A stretch of DNA of 10,582 nt from Pseudarthrobacter sp. (GTDB lineage: Bacteria; Actinomycetota; Actinomycetes; Actinomycetales; Micrococcaceae): the NCBI GenBank assembly GCA_013362385.1, contig JABFWC010000404.1, forward strand, positions 1 through 10,582, read 5' to 3'. A program made the position numbers and the translations under genes. The notes under the pieces are model-generated. The model made no database searches. It was not told where the DNA came from and was given only the letters and a program-made list of their open reading frames with translations. How positions within the stretch are numbered: the first letter of the stretch is position 1; every line of letters begins with the position of its first letter. Positions 1 to 4,779 of the stretch are shown in pieces.

Positions 1-59
1 GGTAGGGGCGGGAGCCGGCCCCGTCATAGTCCAGCCACTGAGACAAGCCCCGGCAGCTA

Positions 60-89
60 TTCGGACAAAGTCAAAATAGGCTAAGCTTT
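60..89 (+). promoter_or_regulatory. Candidate ideR promoter with IdeR/DtxR-box-like site
   Basis: The segment 71-89 matches the 19-bp IdeR/DtxR box (consensus from memory TTAGGTTAGGCTAACCTAA) at 12 of 19 positions. This includes an unbroken central TAGGCTAA at 77-84; the left outer part is poor. A possible -10 element TAAGCT (82-87) lies inside the site, with a weak -35-like TTCGGA at 60-65. A repressor bound here would block the promoter of its own gene, as expected for autoregulation. The box match is seen directly; promoter use and binding are inference. Confidence 0.35.
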
Positions 90-164
90 CCCCGGACGAC
101 ACCGCGGGAAGAGGCGCGATACGGTGGGACAACGCAAGGTACTGCGCTCGAGGAGCTGAGCTGG

Positions 165-860
165 ATGACGGATCTGATCGACACTACGGAGATGTATCTC
201 CGGACCATCCTGGAGCTCGAGGAAGAGAACATCGTCGCCCTCCGGGCCCGCATCGCAGAGCGGCTGCGCCATTCCGGACCCACAGTGTCCCAGACCATCG
301 GCCGCATGGAGCGCGACGGCCTCGTAGTGGTATCCGGCGACCGGCACCTGGAGCTCACGGAGACGGGACGCAAGCGCGCCACAGAGGTCATGCGCAAGCA
401 CCGGCTGGCCGAGCGGCTGCTCGCCGACGTCATCGGCCTTGATTGGGCCTACGTCCACGATGAAGCCTGCCGCTGGGAACACGTGATGAGCGAACGCGTG
501 GAGCGCCGTATTTACGAAATGCTCGACCATCCCACCGAGTCGCCTTACGGGAATCCGATCCCCGGCCTCGCCGAGCTGGGCGGACAGCCTGCTCCGGGCT
601 TTGCCGACGGCGCGATCAGCCTGCTGGAGGCCATGAAGAGCTATGGGCCCTCCTCGGGTGTGACCATCAGCCGCCTCGCCGAACCGATCCAGGTGGAACC
701 GGAACTGCTGGGGCAGCTGGACGAAGGGGGGATCCGGCCCGGCGCCGTGGTCGCCCTTGAGCGCGTGGGTGACTACATCTCCGTGCGCGTGCCCGGAATC
801 GAGGGTGCGCTGGAGCTGCCGCCCGAGGTTGCGGCGCACGTCTTCGTCGCCCTCAAGTAA
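165..860 (+). CDS. ideR: Iron-dependent transcriptional repressor, IdeR/DtxR family
   Basis: This 231-aa cytoplasmic protein should sense Fe(II) and repress iron-uptake and siderophore genes. The N-terminal winged helix-turn-helix spans about residues 1-73 and includes a recognition-helix region reading [17 protein letters not shown]. The dimerisation and metal-binding domain follows to about residue 140. All primary ligands of DtxR/IdeR fall at the family's own numbering: M10, C102, E105 and H106 for the regulatory site, and H79, E83 and H98 for the ancillary site. A C-terminal SH3-like domain (about 150-231) carries the E173/Q176 pair typical of iron-type members, which shorter MntR proteins lack. 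AGGAG at 151-155, nine bases before the ATG, supports the start. The gene stands alone; the next gene has its own promoter and leader. A manganese-specific role is possible but less likely given the length and ligands. Confidence 0.93.
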   Translation: MTDLIDTTEMYLRTILELEEENIVALRARIAERLRHSGPTVSQTIGRMERDGLVVVSGDRHLELTETGRKRATEVMRKHRLAERLLADVIGLDWAYVHDEACRWEHVMSERVERRIYEMLDHPTESPYGNPIPGLAELGGQPAPGFADGAISLLEAMKSYGPSSGVTISRLAEPIQVEPELLGQLDEGGIRPGAVVALERVGDYISVRVPGIEGALELPPEVAAHVFVALK

Positions 861-889
861 CGCGCCTGCACGTACCCGATGAGGCGTCG

Positions 890-939
890 ATCACGCAAAG
901 ATAACGGAATTGTTACTTTAGGGATTAAGCCCCTATAGT
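890..939 (+). promoter_or_regulatory. Promoter of the first c-di-AMP riboswitch/M23 unit, with upstream direct repeat
   Basis: TTGTTA (910-915) and TATAGT (934-939) with an 18-base spacer form a good housekeeping-sigma promoter. Transcription would begin near 946, about 20 bases before the riboswitch structure. Just upstream lies a direct repeat, ATCACG (890-895) and ATAACG (901-906), spaced 11 bp. GTTAC at 912-916 overlaps the -35. These resemble half-sites of an actinobacterial response regulator such as MtrA; see the repeats before the second riboswitch. The motifs are visible; the regulator is inferred. Confidence 0.6.
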
Positions 940-967
940 TGAAGCGATCGTTGATACTTAAGCGTTA

Positions 968-1206
968 CCTGATCCGGAGCCGAGCTCTGCCAGCGGATCA
1001 GGCGTACGAGTCGTTACTGGCAGAGGCGGGGGAACCACAACCGGCAGCGGGGGACTGCCTTGGGGTGAAGTCCGTCAGCAGCAAGCCTCTCCAGTGAAGG
1101 ATCCTCCGAAGGGTACCTCTGTGCGGAAGCTTGCCTGCGGCGGACCGGGTCTTTGAACTCTCTGACCCGAATCCGACAGCTAACTTCGCAGGCTTACCCA
1201 GAGAGG
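968..1206 (+). promoter_or_regulatory. ydaO-type cyclic di-AMP riboswitch (first copy)
   Basis: Conserved blocks of the ydaO/yuaA motif occur in order: GCGGGGGAACC (1025-1035), TTGGGGTGAAG (1060-1070), GGGTACCTCT (1114-1123), and CCGAATCCGACAGCTAAC (1167-1184) followed by the GCAGGC closure. P1 can form between AGCC (978-981) and GGCT (1191-1194). P2 can form between CTCTGCCAG (985-993) and CTGGCAGAG (1017-1025). An extra perfect 9-bp helix pairs 968-976 with 994-1002. The Shine-Dalgarno GAGAGG (1201-1206) begins six bases after P1 ends, and no terminator lies between aptamer and gene, so control is probably translational or Rho-linked. In this family c-di-AMP usually turns expression off. 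CCTCTC at 1086-1091 is a perfect complement of the Shine-Dalgarno and a possible sequestering strand. Confidence 0.92.
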
Positions 1207-1214
1207 AACCCCAC

Positions 1215-2042
1215 TTGACCATGCAGACCTCCCGGGGCCGCCGCCGCGCGTCCGGCCCCGCTTCGACGCCCCGGGTCGTCGAGGTTGTAGCAGCGGAGCG
1301 TCCCCGTGATGTGCACCGCGATGCGCGCCGCCGCCGGGGTCCCTTCCGCCAGGTCACGGAGTTCGCCGCCGCCAGCGGAATCGGCCAGAAGGCCGGTATC
1401 GCCCTTGCCGCCAGCGGCATCGCGCTGACTGTGGCCATGCCCACCACCAGCCCGGTCCTCGCCACGGACGCTGCCGGCGGAACGCCAATCGCAGCCTCCG
1501 CCGTGAGCCCGCAGCCGCAGATCTCCGCTGATATCGGAGCCCAGATCGACTTCAGCCGCTCCGCGGTGGTCACCCAGGCGGATCCGGACGGGAAGCTCAA
1601 GCAGTTGCTCAGTGCCCAGTCCGCGGGCTCCGTAAGCCGCGCCGCTTCGGCCGGGACCCTTGCGGCCCCCCTGGCCTCCCTCGTCACCGCCTCGCCGTTC
1701 GGCTATCGCGTCAGCCCCATCACCGGCGGCTCCGGCGACTTCCACCGAGGTCAGGACTTTGTGGCGCAATGCGGCACTTCCGTCCTTGCGGCCGCCACCG
1801 GCAGGGTGACCTTCGCGGGCTGGCACGAGTACGGCGGCGGAAACCGGGTGGTGATCGACCATGGCAACGGCCTGGAGACCACCTATAACCACCTGTCGTC
1901 CTTCAACGTCAAGGTGGGCCAGACGGTGTCCCGCGGCGACGTTGTCGCGTTGAGCGGGACCACCGGAGCTTCCACCGGCTGCCACCTTCATTTTGAGGTG
2001 CAGGTCAACGGCGAAGTGGTCGATCCGATGGGCTGGCTCTAA
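1215..2042 (+). CDS. Exported M23/LytM-family peptidoglycan endopeptidase
   Basis: This 275-aa zinc metallopeptidase should cleave peptide cross-links of peptidoglycan outside the membrane. The TTG start at 1215 is preferred because GAGAGG ends 8 bases upstream, exactly the spacing before the GTG of the next riboswitch gene. An ATG six bases downstream (1221) is the alternative. Residues 1-60 are basic and long for a signal n-region. A hydrophobic stretch at 61-76 follows, with likely cleavage near VLA at 81-83. A low-complexity linker (about 90-160) leads to the LytM domain, which contains HRGQD (H177, D181) and HLHFEV (H257, H259), the expected zinc and catalytic residues. There is no LysM or other wall-binding domain. 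The upstream c-di-AMP riboswitch ties expression to envelope stress or turgor signalling. The family is secure; the substrate bond is unknown. Confidence 0.93.
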   Translation: MTMQTSRGRRRASGPASTPRVVEVVAAERPRDVHRDARRRRGPFRQVTEFAAASGIGQKAGIALAASGIALTVAMPTTSPVLATDAAGGTPIAASAVSPQPQISADIGAQIDFSRSAVVTQADPDGKLKQLLSAQSAGSVSRAASAGTLAAPLASLVTASPFGYRVSPITGGSGDFHRGQDFVAQCGTSVLAAATGRVTFAGWHEYGGGNRVVIDHGNGLETTYNHLSSFNVKVGQTVSRGDVVALSGTTGASTGCHLHFEVQVNGEVVDPMGWL

Positions 2043-2068
2043 AAGTGACCGCCGTCTCTCAGTTCTTG

Positions 2069-2118
2069 GTAACGCGCCGTGACCTGAATGTGACATTCAA
2101 AAGAAACTCCTGTACCGT
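2069..2118 (+). promoter_or_regulatory. Promoter of the second riboswitch/NlpC unit with GTAAC/GTGAC repeats
   Basis: GTGACA (2090-2095, five of six matches to TTGACA) and TACCGT (2113-2118, TANNNT type) are 17 bases apart and would start transcription near 2125. Three 5-base elements repeat at helical spacing: GTAAC (2069-2073), GTGAC (2079-2083) and GTGAC (2090-2094), with starts 10 and 11 bp apart. The last overlaps the -35 and also lies in the dyad TGAATG-TGA-CATTCA (2085-2099). Direct repeats of this kind are typical of OmpR-type response-regulator sites, and MtrA controls wall hydrolases in actinobacteria. The identity of the regulator is inference. Confidence 0.55.
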
Positions 2119-2125
2119 CTAACTC

Positions 2126-2150
2126 GCGTCAACTTTTCCGAAGTTGACGC
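2126..2150 (+). other. Perfect 9-bp hairpin at the predicted 5' end of the second leader
   Basis: GCGTCAACT (2126-2134) and AGTTGACGC (2142-2150) are exact inverted repeats around a 7-base loop. The hairpin lies immediately after the predicted transcription start and one base before the helix of the second riboswitch. It could stabilise the 5' end of the mRNA, fold with the riboswitch, or be a DNA operator. As a terminator for the upstream gene it lacks a T tract. No equivalent hairpin is seen in the first leader. Confidence 0.55.
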
Positions 2151-2151
2151 T

Positions 2152-2342
2152 CTTGAGTGGATTGCCTAACTCTGCCACCGCTCAAGGTCCGTTCGCATTT
2201 CATCGTCTGGCAGGGGCGGGGGAACCAATTTTGGCCTTCACTCTGGAGGCCTTGGGGTTAAGTCACGAGCTTCCTAGGGAGCGGTGTGGCCGGGTGACTC
2301 CCATCCGAATCCGACAGCTCACCTCGCAGGCATTGGGAGAGG
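2152..2342 (+). promoter_or_regulatory. ydaO-type cyclic di-AMP riboswitch (second copy)
   Basis: The conserved blocks recur: GCGGGGGAACCA (2217-2228), TTGGGGTTAAG, and ATCCGAATCCGACAGCTCACC followed by GCAGGC. P1 pairs TGCCT (2163-2167) with AGGCA (2328-2332). P2 pairs CTCTGCCA (2170-2177) with TGGCAGGG (2208-2215). The segment between the second and last blocks differs from the first copy: GGGAG pairs with CTCCC (2298-2302) instead of the GGGTACCTCT version. The Shine-Dalgarno GGGAGAGG (2335-2342) begins two bases after P1. The extra 9-bp helix is also present here, CTTGAGTGG (2152-2160) with CCGCTCAAG (2178-2186), containing one G-U pair. The leader is about 50 bases shorter than the first. 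Confidence 0.9.
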
Positions 2343-2350
2343 CTACCTTC

Positions 2351-3097
2351 GTGTCTTCACGCCACACTTCTGCGCGCCACCGTGCGCAAACGGTTCGCAC
2401 CAACCCCTTGGATGCCGTGTCCAAGGCCGTTAGTGCCAACGCCGGGACCGTGGGCCGCCAGGCTGCCGTTGTGGCGGCCGCTTCGGGCCTCATCCTGAGC
2501 ATGGGACTGCCCGCCACCGCGGCCGACACCACTGCCGGTGTCTCCGCTTCGACTGAGTCCGGCTCTGCGCAGGCCGCCCTCGCCGTCACCGCTGCGCCGA
2601 CTGCCACGGTTTCCTACGAGCGTCCGGAGGTCAAGACGACCGCCGCTGCAGTCGTCGAGTCCCACGTTCAGGTGCAGGAAGCCGGGCCCGCCACTCAGCC
2701 AGTCGCCGGTTCGAAAGTTACGGCCCAGGCCGCCACCGCTTCTGCTACGACGGCCCATGTGTCCGCGAGCGGCAAGGGGGCGGCCATCCTGTCGGCCGCT
2801 TACGCGCAGCTCGGCGTCATGCAGGACTGCACCATGTTGGTGACGAACTCGCTGGCCGCCGTCGGCATTCACTTCCACGACTGGCCCGCTGGCTACCTGT
2901 CACTGGGCCGCACCGTAAGCGCAGCCGAAGCCCAGCCGGGTGACCTCATCTACTACGCGAACGGTGGCGCAGGCATGGCCCACATCGCTGTCTACGCCGG
3001 CAACGGCATGGCGGTCCACGGCGGCTACAACGGCAACCAGACCGTCGTCTTCAGCGCGAACGTCGGGTCCGGCCCGGTCTTCATCCGCGTTTCCTAA
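2351..3097 (+). CDS. Exported NlpC/P60-type cysteine peptidoglycan hydrolase
   Basis: This 248-aa protein should cleave stem peptides of peptidoglycan. The GTG at 2351 is chosen over an upstream in-frame TTG (2144) because the intervening bases are the riboswitch, GGGAGAGG sits 8 bases before the GTG, and the resulting N-terminus aligns with the downstream paralogue. Residues 1-37 form a long basic n-region. A hydrophobic segment at about 38-53 ends in an ATAA-type cleavage site near 55-58. A low-complexity Ala/Thr/Val linker follows, containing VSYERPEV. The catalytic domain covers about 136-248 with C160 (QDCTMLV), H211 (AHIAVYAG) and H223 (VHGG). The Cys context lacks the usual DCSGL, so this is a divergent subfamily. 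No wall-binding repeats are visible. Expression should respond to c-di-AMP. Confidence 0.88.
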   Translation: MSSRHTSARHRAQTVRTNPLDAVSKAVSANAGTVGRQAAVVAAASGLILSMGLPATAADTTAGVSASTESGSAQAALAVTAAPTATVSYERPEVKTTAAAVVESHVQVQEAGPATQPVAGSKVTAQAATASATTAHVSASGKGAAILSAAYAQLGVMQDCTMLVTNSLAAVGIHFHDWPAGYLSLGRTVSAAEAQPGDLIYYANGGAGMAHIAVYAGNGMAVHGGYNGNQTVVFSANVGSGPVFIRVS

Positions 3098-3102
3098 AAC
3101 CA

Positions 3103-3147
3103 CATCCCCGTTCGGGATGCGCCGGCGTACCCCCAAGATGCCGGCGC
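3103..3147 (+). other. Intercistronic hairpins between the two NlpC/P60 genes
   Basis: Two inverted repeats overlap by one base. The first is a 6-bp stem, 3103-3108 with 3114-3119, around a 5-base loop. The second is a perfect 8-bp GC stem, GCGCCGGC (3119-3126) with GCCGGCGC (3140-3147), around 13 bases. Neither is followed by a T tract. The 104-base gap has no clear promoter, so these hairpins may attenuate, protect mRNA 3' ends, or set the expression ratio of the two hydrolases. Confidence 0.4.
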
Positions 3148-3201
3148 GTCCGCACCCTCGGGCTGCCACCGCGGTCCTGAGGAAATCGAAAGAGAGAACT
3201 G

Positions 3202-3954
3202 ATGACGACTCGTGCTACCGCACGGCACCGCGCCGAGGTGACGAAAACCAATTCCATCGCTGTCATTGCCAAGGCCGTCAGCGACAACGCCGGCGGCGTT
3301 GGCCGCCAGGCCGCGGTCATCGCTGCAGCATCCGGCCTGGTCCTGACCAGCGGCATCGCGGCAAATGCCGCCGACGCCAACGTCAAGCGCGATTCCGCGC
3401 CCGCCTCCGCGCTGGAAGTTGAATCCGTCGTCGACGCGCCGATCTCCGCCGCCTCCACCATTGCCATCAGCTACGAGAAGCCGGCGGTAACCACCACGCC
3501 CGCTCCCGTTGCCGAGCCTGAGCCCGAGGTTAAGGTCCAGGAAGCGGCCCCCGCGCCGGCCGCCCCCAAGGTGACCGCGACCACCGCGTCCACGGCCACT
3601 GCACCCGCCGCCCATGCCTCCGCCAGCGGAAAGGGCGCGGCCATCCTGTCCGCCGCCTACGCCCAGCTCGGCGTGATGCAGGACTGCACCATGCTGGTCA
3701 CCAACTCGCTGGCCGCCGTCGGCATCCACTTCCACGACTGGCCCGCCGGCTACCTGTCCCTTGGCCGCACCGTAAGCGCAGCCGAAGCGCAGCCCGGCGA
3801 CCTCATCTACTATGCCGACGGTGGCGCGGGCATGGCCCACATCGCTGTCTACGCCGGCAATGGCATGGCGGTCCACGGCGGCTACAACGGCAAACAGACC
3901 GTCGTGTTCAGCGCGACCGTCGGCTCCGGCCCGGTCTTCATCCGCGTCAGCTAA
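3202..3954 (+). CDS. Exported NlpC/P60-type hydrolase, tandem paralogue
   Basis: This 250-aa protein has the same layout as the gene before it: a basic extended n-region (1-36), a hydrophobic signal core (about 37-52), a probable cleavage site near ANAA, a Pro/Ala/Val-rich linker, and a catalytic domain from about 138. The catalytic residues are C162, H213 and H225. From the SASGKG motif to the end, only three residues differ between the copies (N to D, K and T). The linkers have diverged widely but keep the ISYEKP motif and a VQEA motif. AAAGAGAG lies just upstream of the ATG. No riboswitch or clear promoter precedes it, so it is probably expressed by read-through from the riboswitch unit, or from a promoter I cannot recognise. 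Tandem duplication is the simplest origin. Confidence 0.88.
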   Translation: MTTRATARHRAEVTKTNSIAVIAKAVSDNAGGVGRQAAVIAAASGLVLTSGIAANAADANVKRDSAPASALEVESVVDAPISAASTIAISYEKPAVTTTPAPVAEPEPEVKVQEAAPAPAAPKVTATTASTATAPAAHASASGKGAAILSAAYAQLGVMQDCTMLVTNSLAAVGIHFHDWPAGYLSLGRTVSAAEAQPGDLIYYADGGAGMAHIAVYAGNGMAVHGGYNGKQTVVFSATVGSGPVFIRVS

Positions 3955-3964
3955 ATATTTCCTT

Positions 3965-3998
3965 CGCGGTTGCGGCCCGCTTGCAGGCCGCAACCGCG
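3965..3998 (+). terminator. Strong 13-bp hairpin after the hydrolase locus
   Basis: Positions 3965-3977 and 3986-3998 are perfect inverted repeats (GCGGTTGCGGCC core) around an 8-base loop, ten bases past the stop codon. There is no T tract, which is common for terminators in high-GC actinobacteria. Confidence 0.65.
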
Positions 3999-4000
3999 CC

Positions 4001-4032
4001 CAGGGACCCTCGTCACCAGACGGGGGTCCCTG
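4001..4032 (+). terminator. Second hairpin, 14 bp with ACCA tetraloop
   Basis: Positions 4001-4014 pair with 4019-4032, with one G-T wobble at 4010/4023. The hairpin starts two bases after the preceding one. The pair looks like a double terminator insulating the wall-hydrolase locus from the HNH gene. No T tract is visible. Confidence 0.6.
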
Positions 4033-4222
4033 CCGTTCAAGTGCTGTGAACCAGCCGTGACGGGGTGAGCGACGCAACCACCCCGCCGGGCCCGGATGCG
4101 GCGCCGATTACCTTATATTCCATTTCTCTGTTTACTCTTGTGGTGTCGATCCATAGCCCGGACATGCCGAGGGCAGCCGGCCCTCGTGCCCCTGACGGGT
4201 GCGGCCGTGAAGAGGTACGTGC

Positions 4223-4723
4223 ATGCGCACTCTCGTTCTGAATGCTGGATATGAACCGCTGGCGGTAGTTACGTTCCGCCGGGCGCTGGTGCTTGTGCTC
4301 ACGGGCAAGGCAAGCGTGGTGGCTGAAGGGGACGACCCCGTTGTCGGCCCCACGGATGTTCTCGGCCGCCCGTCCGTGATCCTCCTCAACCGCTACATCA
4401 GACCCCGCTACAACCACGCGACTGCCGTCAGCCGCCGGGGCGTACTGCGCCGCGATGGGCACAAATGCGCCTACTGCGGGAAGGCCGCGCACACCATCGA
4501 CCACGTCCACCCCAAATCCCGTGGCGGTGCGGATACGTGGGAGAACCTGGTGGCGGCATGCCTTCGCTGCAACAACGTCAAGGGCGACCACACCCCGGCC
4601 GAGATGGGCTGGACCCTCCGGTTCGCCCCGGAACCGCCGCGCGGGACCATCTGGCAGATCAAGGAACTGGAGAAGCCGACACCCGCCTGGGACCCGTTCC
4701 TGCTGCCGGAACGTGCAGCCTGA
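4223..4723 (+). CDS. HNH endonuclease-family protein
   Basis: This 166-aa cytoplasmic protein has an N-terminal half (MRTLVLNAGYEPL and onward) typical of a widespread actinobacterial and cyanobacterial HNH family. The C-terminal beta-beta-alpha-metal nuclease fold has a zinc knuckle from C82/C85 (CAYCG) and C113/C116 (CLRC). The HNH residues are D93-H94 (TIDHVHPKSRGG), N108 (WENLV) and N117 (CNNVKGD). It probably binds or nicks DNA; no biological role for this stand-alone family is assigned from sequence. AGAGG (4211-4215) lies seven bases before the ATG. The 190 bases upstream hold only the terminators and a weak TATATT (4114-4119) that might be a -10. No restriction methylase or phage gene lies beside it, so a restriction or phage-packaging role is not supported. 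Confidence 0.88.
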   Translation: MRTLVLNAGYEPLAVVTFRRALVLVLTGKASVVAEGDDPVVGPTDVLGRPSVILLNRYIRPRYNHATAVSRRGVLRRDGHKCAYCGKAAHTIDHVHPKSRGGADTWENLVAACLRCNNVKGDHTPAEMGWTLRFAPEPPRGTIWQIKELEKPTPAWDPFLLPERAA

Positions 4724-4764
4724 GCGCACTTGGCCGCCACTTATGCCGGCGCCACACCGGTCAT

Positions 4765-4779
4765 TAGAGTTGGAACGTG
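4765..4779 (+). promoter_or_regulatory. Possible -10 element for a leaderless mobA transcript
   Basis: TAGAGT (4765-4770) fits TANNNT and ends six bases before the GTG start of mobA, so transcription could begin at the first base of the start codon. The gene has only a weak ribosome-binding sequence (GGAAC). Leaderless mRNAs are common in actinobacteria. No convincing -35 is visible. Confidence 0.35.

Noticed and set aside
5..22. GC-rich inverted repeat GGGGC/GCCCC near the left edge as a terminator
   Set aside because: Five base pairs only, no T tract and no visible upstream gene.
1131..1214. N-terminal extension of the M23 gene from 1131
   Set aside because: It lies in the 3' half of the riboswitch; start context favours TTG 1215.
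1194..2096. Minus-strand open frame of 300 codons opposite the M23 gene
   Set aside because: Low-complexity translation with no recognisable motif, antisense to conserved LytM residues.
2144..2350. N-terminal extension of the first NlpC/P60 gene from TTG 2144
   Set aside because: The bases are the conserved riboswitch; the GTG at 2351 has the right Shine-Dalgarno and aligns with the paralogue.
3094..4077. Minus-strand open frame of 327 codons opposite the second NlpC/P60 gene
   Set aside because: Gly/Arg-rich composition with no domain; it is a GC-rich shadow of a clearly coding + strand gene.
4223..4723. HNH gene as part of a phage or restriction system
   Set aside because: No methylase, terminase, integrase or repeat lies nearby; the gene looks like a stand-alone core actinobacterial family.
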